DNA of 64,000 nucleotides, from contig SNWL01000004.1 in assembly GCA_004362315.1 (NCBI GenBank), positions 62,001 through 126,000 of the forward strand, read 5' to 3'. The notes below the pieces were generated by a model. It was not told the origin of the DNA. It was given only the letters and a program-made list of their open reading frames with translations, and searched no databases. Origin of the DNA: Mycobacterium sp. BK086 (GTDB lineage Bacteria > Actinomycetota > Actinomycetes > Mycobacteriales > Mycobacteriaceae). Positions 39,262 to 48,112 of the stretch are shown piece by piece. The position numbers and the translations under genes were made by a program. How positions within the stretch are numbered: position 1 is the first letter of the stretch; each line of letters begins with the position of its first letter.

Positions 39262-39654
39262 TTACGCCAATCCGGCCGCGGCCATTTCCTTTTCAAATTC
39301 CACGGCCATCAGCTCGGCGAACTTGGTCACGGCCTTGAGCGGGCGGAGCATCACGGTGAACTCGTCGATGAGGCCGTCTTCACGGACGTGCAGGAAGTCG
39401 CAGCCGTTGATGTCGAGGCCGCCGACCTTGGCGGTGAAGACCAGCGCGTGGTCGGCCTGCCCCTCGCCACCGATCTCCTTGATGTAAGTCAGATCGACGA
39501 AGACCCGCGACACTGCCCGCAGGATGACGCCGATCTGATCGCGGCCCTGGTACGGCTTGTGGGCGATCGGGCTGCGGAAGACGACGTCCTCGGTGCACAG
39601 GGCGGGCAGAGCATCGAAATCACCGGCTTCGACGGCGGCGCGAAAAGCATGCAT
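39262..39654 (-). CDS. SnoaL/NTF2-like protein
   Basis: Encodes 130 aa with the cone-shaped NTF2 pattern: MHAFRAAVEAGDFDALPALCTEDVVFRSP, GRDQIGVILRAVSRVF, and FLHVREDGLIDEFTVMLRPL. Members are small-molecule isomerases, hydrolases or binding proteins; function unassigned. It lies 25 bases downstream of the TetR gene on the same strand. Confidence 0.78.
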   Translation of the reverse strand: MHAFRAAVEAGDFDALPALCTEDVVFRSPIAHKPYQGRDQIGVILRAVSRVFVDLTYIKEIGGEGQADHALVFTAKVGGLDINGCDFLHVREDGLIDEFTVMLRPLKAVTKFAELMAVEFEKEMAAAGLA

Positions 39655-39679
39655 GGCCTCAGCATGCCACGGGGCCGAT

Positions 39680-40297
39680 CTACCCTTCGATGATCCCGCC
39701 ACGCAGCGACTCGAGCGCGGTGCGGCACAGCCGCGCCAGCTCGGCCAGCGACCGGTCTTCGCCGACCATCCACAGCTCCATCGCGCCGAAGACGGCCGCG
39801 GCGATACACCGGGCCGTGACGATGACACGCAGGCGCTCGTCGGGAGTGGTCGGCGGGGTGCTCAGTGACAGCTGGTCGGCGATCGCATCGGCGAACTCCG
39901 CTTCCACCTGCCGGGTGTGCCGCACGATACGGCCGGGGTCGAGCTCCTTGGCCCGCAGCGAAGCGATCTGCGCGACGGCCTCGGGGTCGTAGGGCGAGGC
40001 GTCGATGGCCGACTGCACCGACTCGATGATCGATTCCCCCGGCGCGCGGGCGTTCAGCGCGGCGCGGAACCACTCGAGGCCGACGTCGTAGTCGGCGAAC
40101 AGCAGGTCGTGTTTGGAGGTGAAGTGCCGATAGAACGTGCGCAGCGAGACCCCGGCGTCATCGGCGATCTGTTCGGCGGAGGTGTCCTCCACGCCTTGGG
40201 CGAGGAAGCGCACGAGAGCAGCACGGCGCAGCGCATCGCGCGTGCGCTCGCTGCGCGCCGTCTGAGCAGGCCGAACCACGGGGGTAACGTACCGCAC
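39680..40297 (-). CDS. TetR-family transcriptional regulator
   Basis: Encodes 205 aa from GTG 40297. N-terminal helix-turn-helix SAEQIADDAGVSLRTFYRHFTSKHDLLFADYD is typical; the C-terminal helices hold an unknown ligand. A perfect dyad (40304-40319) lies immediately before the start. Likely autoregulates and controls the divergent DUF2834 membrane protein. An internal GTG (VVRPAQTARSERTR) five codons on is an alternative start. Confidence 0.88.
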   Translation of the reverse strand: MRYVTPVVRPAQTARSERTRDALRRAALVRFLAQGVEDTSAEQIADDAGVSLRTFYRHFTSKHDLLFADYDVGLEWFRAALNARAPGESIIESVQSAIDASPYDPEAVAQIASLRAKELDPGRIVRHTRQVEAEFADAIADQLSLSTPPTTPDERLRVIVTARCIAAAVFGAMELWMVGEDRSLAELARLCRTALESLRGGIIEG

Positions 40298-40303
40298 AAT
40301 TAA

Positions 40304-40319
40304 TTGTCAAAATTGACAA
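40304..40319. promoter_or_regulatory. TetR operator candidate TTGTCAA-AA-TTGACAA
   Basis: Perfect 7-bp arms with a 2-base centre in the 56-bp gap between the divergent TetR and DUF2834 genes. Each arm contains TTGACA, the -35 consensus, on one strand, so binding would block both promoters. Confidence 0.7.
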
Positions 40320-40353
40320 AACGTAGGCCGATCTTCACTACAGTTGCGAAGCC

Positions 40354-40842
40354 ATGACGCTTCTCGTTCATGCAGTGCTGGCTGTGCTCGTCATCGCGTG
40401 GATCATCGGATCCAACTCGTCGATCTTCAAACGGCCGGCCACCGGACCCGCCGTCAGTGCGCTCGAGATCCTCTACTACGTCGTCGGCCTGGCGTCGATC
40501 GCTCTGGGCTGGTACTTCAATATCCAGTTCGTGCACCAGTACGCCGATGGCAGCGGCAACGTCTTCACGGGCGCAGGCAGCTGGTGGCAGTTCATCACGC
40601 TGGGGTACGCCAACCCGGCCGCGGCATCAGCCAGTCAGGACTACACGATCGGCAATGTGATCCTGCTGCCGTTGTTCACGATCATCGACGGCTACCGGCG
40701 CGGGATTCGCCGGCCGTGGCTGTTCTTCGTGTCCAGCCTGTTCACCAGCTTCGCGTTCGCCTGGGCGTTCTATCTCGCCACCGTGGAACGCCAGCGGCTG
40801 CATGAGAAGTCGGGTCAGCCGATCGGCGCCAGCGTCGGGTAG
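40354..40842 (+). CDS. DUF2834 membrane protein
   Basis: Encodes 162 aa with four hydrophobic stretches (about residues 2-20, 35-55, 95-112 and 122-142). It matches actinobacterial DUF2834; function unknown. Divergent from and probably regulated by the TetR protein. Its tail overlaps the convergent old yellow enzyme gene by 28 bases. Confidence 0.78.
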   Translation: MTLLVHAVLAVLVIAWIIGSNSSIFKRPATGPAVSALEILYYVVGLASIALGWYFNIQFVHQYADGSGNVFTGAGSWWQFITLGYANPAAASASQDYTIGNVILLPLFTIIDGYRRGIRRPWLFFVSSLFTSFAFAWAFYLATVERQRLHEKSGQPIGASVG

Positions 40843-41906
40843 TCGACATAGCCGGCGGGACCCGGCGAGTAGAACGTGGCCACATCGGGCTCGGTCAACT
40901 CGGCGCCGGTGCGCAACCGCTCGATCAGGTCGGGGTTGGCCAGGTAGGCCCGCCCGACTGCTGCCGCGCTGATGGCACCCCAGTCGGTCATGTTCTCCAG
41001 CTGGCAGAACGTCGTGTCGACATCGCGGCCGGTGTTCAGGACGAACGGCCCGGGCCACAGCGCCCGCACAACGCCGAACTCGGGCGCGTCCGGGTCGATC
41101 AAGACGTGCAGGTAGGCCAGTCCGAGATGCGAGATCCGTTGCAGCAGAGCCTCATAGGCCGAGACGGTGTCGATCTCGTGCATATCGCCCGCGGAGTTTC
41201 CCGGCGAGATACGCAGCCCGACGCGATCAGGACCGATCTCGTCGGCCACCGCCTCGACGACCTCGGCGGCCAGCCGCGCACGATTCTCCGCAGACCCGCC
41301 GTACCGATCGGTGCGAGTGTTCGTGGTGTCGGAGAGGAACTGGTGCAGGAGATAGCCGTTGGCAGAATGGATTTCGACGCCGTCGAGCCCTGCATCGATG
41401 GCGCGGCGCGCGGCCTTGCGGAACTGGCCCACAACGCCGGCGATTTCGTCGGCACCCAATGCCCGCGGCACCGGCAGCGGCTTCTTGCCGTCGGGCGTGT
41501 GGGCGAGCATCTTCGCCGCGATCGGCGAGGGAGCCACCGACTCAGCGCCGTTGATGTCCGGGTGCGCCATCCGGCCGACGTGCCAGATCTGCATGAACAT
41601 CAGCCCGTCCTGAGCGTGGACGGCGGCAGCGACCTCGGCCCACTTCTCCTGGTGGCGGTCGGTGTAGATGCCCGGGGTGTTGACGTAGGCGCCGTTGCCG
41701 ACCTGCGAGATGGCGGTGGCTTCGGTGATGATCACGCCGGCCGATGCACGCTGTGAGTAGTACTCGACCTGCAGGTCACTGGGGGTGCCGTCCGCCTGCG
41801 CACGCGAGCGGGTCAGCGGTGCCATGAACAGCCGATTCCGGGCGGTGTTGGCCCCGATGGTGATCGGCTGGAGCAGGGCTGAGTCGTCGGTCAGCGTGAA
41901 CGTCAT
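40815..41906 (-). CDS. Old yellow enzyme-family NADH:flavin oxidoreductase
   Basis: Encodes 363 aa, FMN TIM barrel. Typical elements: LLQPITIGANTARNRLFMAPLTRSRA (in part), FMQIWHVGRMAHP, the substrate-binding pair in EIHSANGYLLHQFLSD (His and Asn) and TDRYGGSAENRARL. Reduces activated C=C bonds or nitro compounds with NAD(P)H. ATG 41906 is used; GTG 41924 is an alternative. Confidence 0.92.
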   Translation of the reverse strand: MTFTLTDDSALLQPITIGANTARNRLFMAPLTRSRAQADGTPSDLQVEYYSQRASAGVIITEATAISQVGNGAYVNTPGIYTDRHQEKWAEVAAAVHAQDGLMFMQIWHVGRMAHPDINGAESVAPSPIAAKMLAHTPDGKKPLPVPRALGADEIAGVVGQFRKAARRAIDAGLDGVEIHSANGYLLHQFLSDTTNTRTDRYGGSAENRARLAAEVVEAVADEIGPDRVGLRISPGNSAGDMHEIDTVSAYEALLQRISHLGLAYLHVLIDPDAPEFGVVRALWPGPFVLNTGRDVDTTFCQLENMTDWGAISAAAVGRAYLANPDLIERLRTGAELTEPDVATFYSPGPAGYVDYPTLAPIG

Positions 41907-41949
41907 GCTTGCTTGGAACTGCACGACCGTGCCGATTCATTCCCTCGGG

Positions 41950-43230
41950 TCACGGGTCGTCGTCCTTCGGCAGGAAACGTTCAGGGTGGTGGTAGTCGTT
42001 GGTGCCACCGCGTAGCGGGACGTCGGATGGCGGGATCCATTGGGTCTGGCCATCTGCGAGTTGGCGGGTGGCCCACCCGTCGTTCTCGACCAACAGGTTG
42101 TCGCATTTACAGGCGAGGGTCAGGTCGTCGATGTCGGTGGCACCACCGTGCTTCCAGTCTTTGGCAGCATGGTGCACTTGGCTGTTGTAGCCGTTGACCG
42201 TGCACCCCGGTGCGGTGCAGCCACGATACTTGGCCAACAGCATGATTCGCTGATCCGCCGACGCCAGCCGCTTGCTGCGCCCCAGCCATAGCGACTGTCC
42301 GGTGATGCCGTCGAACACCGCCAGGTAGTTGTTCGAGGGAGCGTTCATTCGGATCAGGTCGGTGATCGGGATGAGCGTCCCGCCCGCGGTCACGGCCTGT
42401 CCGGCGCCCTTCTGAAGGTCTTGCAGCGTGGTGGTGACGATCATGGTGACCGGAAGTCCGTTGTGTTGCCCCAGTTTCGGATCGCCAAGGCGGCTGCCCA
42501 CTAACTCTGTCAACGCATCGTGCTGGCGTTGGGCATGGCTGCGCAGATCGTCGGGCTGCGGTGCGGCGAATTTCGCGAACCACGCATCCAGTTGCGCTCG
42601 CAGCAGTGGATCAGCGATCAGCTTTGCGACGCTCATGCCGTCCGGTCGTTGACCCCCGCACCACTGGAAGCCGCGCTTGCGTGCTCGGTCCTCCTCCGAG
42701 AAGGTCCCGTCGGGATTCAGATGAGTCGCAAGCCGGTCCGCCACCTTCTCCAACTGATCAGGCCGCATGGTCTGCGCATGCTCGGCCAGGGCGCGTTCGG
42801 CCTTCTCGATCTCGACCGGACCGACATGATCGGGTAGCTCGCGAAAGAATCTCTGAATCACCCGCACATGCTCACCATCGAGATGACCGGCCTCCCACGC
42901 CTTGGCAGTCTCGGGCAACGGCGGTGCGAGCGACTCACCGGTCAACGTGATGCGCGGCGTCAACTGCTCGGCATCACGAACCCGGCGCTTGGCCGCCGCC
43001 CGGCTGATCCTCAACACGTCAGCCAACACGATCGGGATCGGCGGGCAGCCCTCGTAGCACTCCAGATGGGTGATCTGATCGTGCGAGACCGCAACCTGAC
43101 GACGCACCGCACGTTCCAGCCGTTCGATCACCGCGAAGCGCTTCGGCGCGGGCAGCTCCTCGATATCAGCGGCACCCAGTAGTTCGACCGCGGCATCGAG
43201 CGCATCCAGTGCCACATCGATCGAACCCAT
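41950..43230 (-). CDS. DUF222 / HNH endonuclease protein (REP13E12-like), SOS-controlled
   Basis: Encodes 426 aa. Residues 1-310 are the helical DUF222 domain; the C-terminus has the HNH nuclease motif with CTAPGCTVNGYNSQVHHAAKDW (first His pair; quoted only in part elsewhere), TDIDDLTLACKCDN and further Cys ligands. Related genes occur in many copies in mycobacteria (13E12 repeat family). ATG 43230 lies four bases after a perfect LexA box, so DNA damage should induce it. Role unknown; could be a domesticated mobile-element gene. Confidence 0.86.
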   Translation of the reverse strand: MGSIDVALDALDAAVELLGAADIEELPAPKRFAVIERLERAVRRQVAVSHDQITHLECYEGCPPIPIVLADVLRISRAAAKRRVRDAEQLTPRITLTGESLAPPLPETAKAWEAGHLDGEHVRVIQRFFRELPDHVGPVEIEKAERALAEHAQTMRPDQLEKVADRLATHLNPDGTFSEEDRARKRGFQWCGGQRPDGMSVAKLIADPLLRAQLDAWFAKFAAPQPDDLRSHAQRQHDALTELVGSRLGDPKLGQHNGLPVTMIVTTTLQDLQKGAGQAVTAGGTLIPITDLIRMNAPSNNYLAVFDGITGQSLWLGRSKRLASADQRIMLLAKYRGCTAPGCTVNGYNSQVHHAAKDWKHGGATDIDDLTLACKCDNLLVENDGWATRQLADGQTQWIPPSDVPLRGGTNDYHHPERFLPKDDDP

Positions 43231-43233
43231 GTA

Positions 43234-43249
43234 TCGAACACTAGTTCGA
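43234..43249. promoter_or_regulatory. Mycobacterial SOS (LexA) box TCGAAC-ACTA-GTTCGA
   Basis: Matches the mycobacterial LexA consensus TCGAAC-N4-GTTCGA at all twelve defined bases and ends four bases before the HNH gene's ATG 43230. Confidence 0.88.
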
Positions 43250-43330
43250 ACAACTGACAAAAAGCGGCAGCGGGATCAAATCTGTGGATGAATCGGAGTC
43301 TGGGGATAAACCCAATCCCCCCAACCGAAC

Positions 43331-44359
43331 TCAGACCGCGCGAACCTCATCCAAGAAGGCGCGCACGGTGTCTTCCGAGGCCGACGACGGCAGCCCGACC
43401 ATCACCCGGTCGATGATGCCGTCGCAGCGTTCCCGCAACGCGCCGGCCAGTCCGTCCAACGGCGCGACGACGGCGAAGGTTTCCAGGATTTCATCGGAGA
43501 TCAGCGTGGCCATGGTGTCCCACTGGCCCTCCAGCGACAGCCGGTGCAACTCAGTCTGCAGATCACCCCAGCCGTGCAGATCCAACACCTTCCGATACGC
43601 GGGAGTCGACGCGTAGAAGGCGATCTGCTTGCGCGAGGCGGCCGCCGCAGTGGCCAGCTCCGCCTCGTCCGAGCCGGTGACCACGAACACCGGCGCCATC
43701 ACCTGGAAGTCGTCTCGCGAACGCCCCGACTTGGCCATCCCCCGCTGCAGCGTCGGGATCGTCACCTCGTCGAAATACCGCTTGGTGGTGAAGGCATGCG
43801 CGATCAGGCCGTCGGCGACCTCGCCGCACATCTCCGTCATCAGCTCACCGACCGCCGCGATCATGACCTTCGGCGACCCGTAGCCATGCGGCTCCGGCAC
43901 GAACATCGGCGTCATCAGCCGGTGGGTGTAGAACTCCCCGTCGAAACTGAGCTTGGTGCCGTCCCGCCAGCAATCCCAAATGGCATGCAGCGCAAGGACG
44001 AACTCCCGCATCCGCCGTGCCGGCTGGCTCCACGGCATGCTGAATCGCTTCTCGATGTGCGGCTTGATCTGCGTGCCCAGGCCGAGCAGCAGACGCCCTT
44101 GCGAAAAGTCCTGCAGATCCCAGCCGATATTGGCCACGGTCATCGGGGTACGCGCAAAGGCAACCGCGATCGACGTGCCCAATTCGACCTGCGTGGTGTG
44201 CTCAGCGGCCAGCGTCAGCGGCAGGAATGGGTCGTGGCTGATCTCGGCGGTCCAGCAGCCGTCGTAGCCCAGCCGCTCCACCTCACGCGCCGCGTCTGCG
44301 ACGGCGCCGAGCCTGCTGATGACACCCCGGTCGACCTTGAGACCGCCGACCTCGCCCAT
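43331..44359 (-). CDS. LLM-class F420-dependent oxidoreductase
   Basis: Encodes 342 aa. Luciferase-like barrel: VERLGYDGCWTAEISHDPFLPL, VELGTSIAVAFARTPMTVA, GRLLLGLGTQIKPHIEKRF. ATG 44359 gives MGEVGGLKVDRGV. Its promoter region carries a degenerate copy of the shared 17-bp dyad (44373-44389), placing it in the predicted catabolic regulon. Substrate unknown. Confidence 0.85.
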   Translation of the reverse strand: MGEVGGLKVDRGVISRLGAVADAAREVERLGYDGCWTAEISHDPFLPLTLAAEHTTQVELGTSIAVAFARTPMTVANIGWDLQDFSQGRLLLGLGTQIKPHIEKRFSMPWSQPARRMREFVLALHAIWDCWRDGTKLSFDGEFYTHRLMTPMFVPEPHGYGSPKVMIAAVGELMTEMCGEVADGLIAHAFTTKRYFDEVTIPTLQRGMAKSGRSRDDFQVMAPVFVVTGSDEAELATAAAASRKQIAFYASTPAYRKVLDLHGWGDLQTELHRLSLEGQWDTMATLISDEILETFAVVAPLDGLAGALRERCDGIIDRVMVGLPSSASEDTVRAFLDEVRAV

Positions 44360-44372
44360 GGCGGCAGACGCT

Positions 44373-44389
44373 ACAGTAAGCACTTCAGT
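44373..44389. promoter_or_regulatory. Shared-operator copy 1 (ACAGTAAGCACTTCAGT)
   Basis: Matches 11 of the 14 defined bases of ACTGTAA-N3-TTACAGT. It lies between the divergent LLM and carboxyltransferase genes, 13 bases before the LLM start. TACAGT at 44372-44377 and its complement could act as -10 hexamers. Confidence 0.5.
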
Positions 44390-44421
44390 ATGGTCAACGC
44401 CGCCACGGTTAGGACACGTCG

Positions 44422-45921
44422 ATGAGCAACGCGCAGGACTGGCAGGAGACGCTCCACGACCTCAGCCGGCGGCGTCAGCACTCGCACGGCATGGGCGGTG
44501 AGGAGCGCGTCGCCAAGCACCACGGCAAGGGAAAGCTCGACGCCCGGGGCCGAATCGACCATCTCCTCGATCCGGGCACCTTCCAGGAGTTCGGCACCCT
44601 GGTCGGCGGGGACATCGCTTCCGACGGACTCGTCTCGGGCGCGGGCCGCATCAACGGAACACCGGTCATGGTGGGCGCCGAGGACTTCACCACCCTGGCC
44701 GGCAGCATCGGCCCGGGCGGCAACGCCAAGCGCTATCGACTTGCCGAGTTGGCCCTGCGCAACAAGATCCCGCTGGTGATGCTGTTGGAGGGCGCCGGTT
44801 TCCGCGCCGCGGGCGGTGAGCACTACGGCCGCACCCCGACCGACCTGATCGCGCAGGCACAGTGTTCCGGCAAGGTCCCCACCATCTCCGCGGTCCTCGG
44901 CCCGTCGGCCGGTCACGGTGCCCTCGTCGCACCGGTCTGCGACTTCTCCGTCATGAGCAGCCAGGGCGCCATCTTCACCGCAGGCCCCCCGGTCGTGAAA
45001 GAGGCCACCGGAGAGGACATCTCGAAGGAGGACCTCGGCGGGCCGACGGTTGCGTTGCCCAGCGGCGTCATCCACAACGTCGCCGAGACCGACGAAGAGG
45101 TGCTCGACGACATTCGGCGCTACCTGTCCTACTTCCCTTCCAGCGCATGGTCGTATCCCCCGACCCGGCTGTACGACGACGAGGCCGGTCTGCGTCCCAC
45201 CCCTGAGTTGCTCGACATCATCTCGCGGGACAACCGCAACATCTACGACATGCGCACCGTCTTGGACGTGGTCTTCGACGACACCGACTGGCTCGAGATC
45301 CAGCCGAAGTACGGCCAGGCCATCATCTGCGCGCTGGCTCACCTGGGTGGCTATCCGGTCGCGGTCGTCGCCAACCAGCCCACCCAGATCGCGGGGTCGA
45401 TCGACTCCGACGCCGCGGACAAGGCCGCGCATTTCATCATGGTCGCCGACTCGTTCCACCTGCCGTTGGTGTTCCTCGCCGACAACCCGGGCATGCTGCC
45501 GGGCAGCCAGTCCGAGCGCGACGGCGTATTGCGAAGCGGCGCACGGATGTTCGCCGCGCAAACGGCGGCGACGACGTTGAAGCTGCATGTCACCTTGCGC
45601 AAGGCCTTCGGCTTTGGCTCGATGGTGATGTCACTGCTGGGATTCGACAACCAACTGGCGACATTCGCCTTCCCCGGCGCCACCATGGGGGCGATGAGCG
45701 CTGCCGCGCTGAGTCGCGCCTCCCATGCCGACGAGGATGTCACCGAGATCCTGAAGAACATGGAACTCGAGGCGTCGTACCGCTCGGCGGGGCACCTCGG
45801 CTTCGACGAGCTGATCTCACCGGAGGAGACCCGTAACGCCCTGCTGCTGGCACTGCAGCGCGGCATCTTCAGCCGTCAGGAAGTCGCCGAGCCCGTGAGC
45901 CGGACCGTCATCACGCCCTAG
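44422..45921 (+). CDS. Acyl-CoA carboxylase beta (carboxyltransferase) subunit
   Basis: Encodes 499 aa with both crotonase-like carboxyltransferase halves: GGNAKRYRLAELALRNKIPLVMLLEGAGFRAAGGE (quoted in part: LLEGAGFR) with LGPSAGHGALVAPVCDF, and the C-terminal FLADNPGMLPGSQSERDGVLRSGAR (in part). It transfers CO2 from carboxybiotin to an acyl-CoA. No biotin carboxylase/BCCP gene is next to it, so it must borrow an alpha subunit. Position in the regulon suggests a degradative acyl-CoA substrate. Stop interlocks with the next gene (CTAG). Confidence 0.87.
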   Translation: MSNAQDWQETLHDLSRRRQHSHGMGGEERVAKHHGKGKLDARGRIDHLLDPGTFQEFGTLVGGDIASDGLVSGAGRINGTPVMVGAEDFTTLAGSIGPGGNAKRYRLAELALRNKIPLVMLLEGAGFRAAGGEHYGRTPTDLIAQAQCSGKVPTISAVLGPSAGHGALVAPVCDFSVMSSQGAIFTAGPPVVKEATGEDISKEDLGGPTVALPSGVIHNVAETDEEVLDDIRRYLSYFPSSAWSYPPTRLYDDEAGLRPTPELLDIISRDNRNIYDMRTVLDVVFDDTDWLEIQPKYGQAIICALAHLGGYPVAVVANQPTQIAGSIDSDAADKAAHFIMVADSFHLPLVFLADNPGMLPGSQSERDGVLRSGARMFAAQTAATTLKLHVTLRKAFGFGSMVMSLLGFDNQLATFAFPGATMGAMSAAALSRASHADEDVTEILKNMELEASYRSAGHLGFDELISPEETRNALLLALQRGIFSRQEVAEPVSRTVITP

Positions 45922-47063
45922 AGCCGCCGCAGCCCGCGCAGCACCTTGCTGAACGGCAGCATGGTAGCCACTCCCTTGCGCACATTCGGTTGCATGGGGC
46001 CGAAATTCACGACGACGAGGTGGCGCACGCCGTGGTCGCGCCATACCGCGGCCTGTTCGACGACGTCGTCGACGGTGCCGGTCAGCATCATCGCCTTCAC
46101 GACCGATAGCGGAACCTGCGCGGCAGCCGTGTGCACCGCGGCCTCGTCCATCGTGAAGTTCGAATGATCCTGCATGCCCGTGCAATCCGGCCCCAGCGGA
46201 TGTGATGCCCCGTGGTCGGCGAAGAACTGGGCCGGCGTATTGAGGGCCCACGCTTTGACCACCGTGGTGTCGAGACCCTCGGCGACCGCGGCTCGGCTCC
46301 GGCCTGCGAACACCGGTATCCAGAACGCGGGCGTGATCGACATGGGGTCACGCCCGGCATCTGATGCGGCCGACCGGATCACCTCGAGGCGCTGTGCGTA
46401 ATCCTGCGGCCGGTGCGCGAACCCGGGAAACCAGCCGTCGCCATAACGACCTGTTACCCGGAGCATCCGCGGTCCGTGGGCGGCCACCCAGATCGGCGGC
46501 CACTTTCCCTTGTAGGGCGGCAGGTCGAAGATCGCGTCACGTAGTGGAAAGAAGGGTGAATCCCGGTTTACCACATCCCCTTTGGAATCCCACAGCGCAC
46601 GAATGGTCGCCAGCGCCTCTTCGAATCTGCCGACCGGCTTGGACCAGTCCACCCCGTAGGGTTCATTGCCGACCCGCTCCCCCGGACCGATGCCGAGCAC
46701 CGCACGCCCGCGGGTCAGCAGGTTCAGCGTCGCGGCGGACTGTGCGGTGACGGCGGGGTGACGCTTGCCCGTGTCGGTGACTCCGATCCCGAGGCTGATC
46801 CGGCTGAATCGTCGGCGTGCCGCGAGGCTGCCGAGCAGGGTCCAGGCCTCCATCGCGGCGTCGGGCGACTGCAGAAGCCGTGCCGCCGCTGTGTATTTCG
46901 GATCCCACAGGGGTCGCGGGGTCTGACCATTGATGTGGTCGGGCACCCAGTACGAATCGACCCGGCCCGCCACCGCGGACAGATAGTTGGCCCGGCTGAA
47001 CGCGTCGGCCCTCGCGCGCGCGGCCATCACCGGGTCCATCAGACCCACACGCAGACGGGACAA
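45918..47063 (-). CDS. LLM-class oxidoreductase, phthiodiolone ketoreductase-like (Rv2951c family)
   Basis: Encodes 381 aa if TTG 47063 is the start, the same length as Rv2951c as I recall it. LRVGLMD at the start aligns with its LRFGFVD. Also shared: DSYWVPDHING, ISLGIGVTDTGKRHPAVTAQ, GIGPGERVGNEPYGV and LPPYKGKWPPIWVAAHGPRMLR. Rv2951c reduces phthiodiolone using F420; this copy is in a catabolic setting, so the substrate is likely another ketone. ATG 47039 is a shorter alternative. Last gene of the operon beginning at 49526. Confidence 0.8.
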   Translation of the reverse strand: MSRLRVGLMDPVMAARARADAFSRANYLSAVAGRVDSYWVPDHINGQTPRPLWDPKYTAAARLLQSPDAAMEAWTLLGSLAARRRFSRISLGIGVTDTGKRHPAVTAQSAATLNLLTRGRAVLGIGPGERVGNEPYGVDWSKPVGRFEEALATIRALWDSKGDVVNRDSPFFPLRDAIFDLPPYKGKWPPIWVAAHGPRMLRVTGRYGDGWFPGFAHRPQDYAQRLEVIRSAASDAGRDPMSITPAFWIPVFAGRSRAAVAEGLDTTVVKAWALNTPAQFFADHGASHPLGPDCTGMQDHSNFTMDEAAVHTAAAQVPLSVVKAMMLTGTVDDVVEQAAVWRDHGVRHLVVVNFGPMQPNVRKGVATMLPFSKVLRGLRRL

Positions 47064-47068
47064 TTCGG

Positions 47069-48112
47069 CTATTTGTCGGACTGGCGATAAGCCGCGACGA
47101 CCGGCTCCAGTTCGTCGGGTGTGGCGCCGTGCAGGATCACCGCGTCGGCACCGTAGTCGAATTCCTTGCGAATCCGGTCGGCACATTGTTGCGCCGAACC
47201 CGTCGCCGACGGTTCCAGCCATTCCTCGGGGATCAGCGTCGCGATGTGCTCGATCTGCTCGGCGGTCGCCTTGTGATCGATACCGCCACCGACGGACTGC
47301 ACCACGGAATCCGCCCGGAAACGTTCCAACACAGCGGGATCCCAGTTGTTGGTGCTTACCAGGAGATCGCCGTAACCCTGCAGATAGGTGGCCAGGCGTG
47401 CAACGGTCTTCTTCAACCGCAGTTCCTCAGGCAGGTGGTCTCCCACGGTCGCGAAGCACGACCACACCCGCACGCTGTTCGGATCACGGCCGGCCTGTTC
47501 GGCGGCATCCTTGACGGTCTTGACCGCACGCGTCAGCGTCTCGGGCGTGAAGTACGTGTGCAGGATGACGTCGTCGAACTCCCGCCCACCCAGCTTCAGG
47601 GTCTCGGGGCCGAACGCCACGATGGCCTGCCGGATGTCCTCGTTGAAGTCCGGGTCAAGGAATAAAATCGGGTACTTGCCCAGCGGCCCATCATGGTTGA
47701 AGATCAGCTCGCCGTGCCACAGCCGGCGCATCACCTGGGCGAAGTCTTCCATCTGCGCGGTGGTGACCGGCGGGATGCCGAATGCCCCGTAGATCGCCGC
47801 GATACCCCGGCCGATACCCAGGGTGAACCGGCCGCCGGAGAGCCGGTGCATGGTGGTGGCCCACGAGCCGATGATCAGCGGATGGCGCGTGTTGTGATTC
47901 GTTGCCGCCGTGGCGATCTGCATGCGATTGGTGACCGCGAGGGCCGCACCCACCAGTGAGGACGCTTCCTTGACGTTCCAGCGTTCGGAGATGAACCCGG
48001 TGCCGAAACCCAGTTCCTCACCGCGCCGCGCCTCGTCCATGAGAGTGGCGGGCCCTTCACCGCCCGCGCCGGCCAATAGGTAATAGCCAAGTTCGTCCAA
48101 TACCCGGGTCAT
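47069..48112 (-). CDS. LLM-class F420-dependent oxidoreductase
   Basis: Encodes 347 aa: LGYYLLAGAGGEGPATLMDEARRGEELG (in part), FISERWNVKEASSLVGAALA, IATAATNHNTRHPLIIGSWATT and GGRFTLGIGRGIAA. ATG 48112 overlaps the stop of the NTF2-like gene (ATGA). Third gene of the operon kinase - NTF2 - LLM - LLM. Substrate unknown. Confidence 0.85.
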   Translation of the reverse strand: MTRVLDELGYYLLAGAGGEGPATLMDEARRGEELGFGTGFISERWNVKEASSLVGAALAVTNRMQIATAATNHNTRHPLIIGSWATTMHRLSGGRFTLGIGRGIAAIYGAFGIPPVTTAQMEDFAQVMRRLWHGELIFNHDGPLGKYPILFLDPDFNEDIRQAIVAFGPETLKLGGREFDDVILHTYFTPETLTRAVKTVKDAAEQAGRDPNSVRVWSCFATVGDHLPEELRLKKTVARLATYLQGYGDLLVSTNNWDPAVLERFRADSVVQSVGGGIDHKATAEQIEHIATLIPEEWLEPSATGSAQQCADRIRKEFDYGADAVILHGATPDELEPVVAAYRQSDK

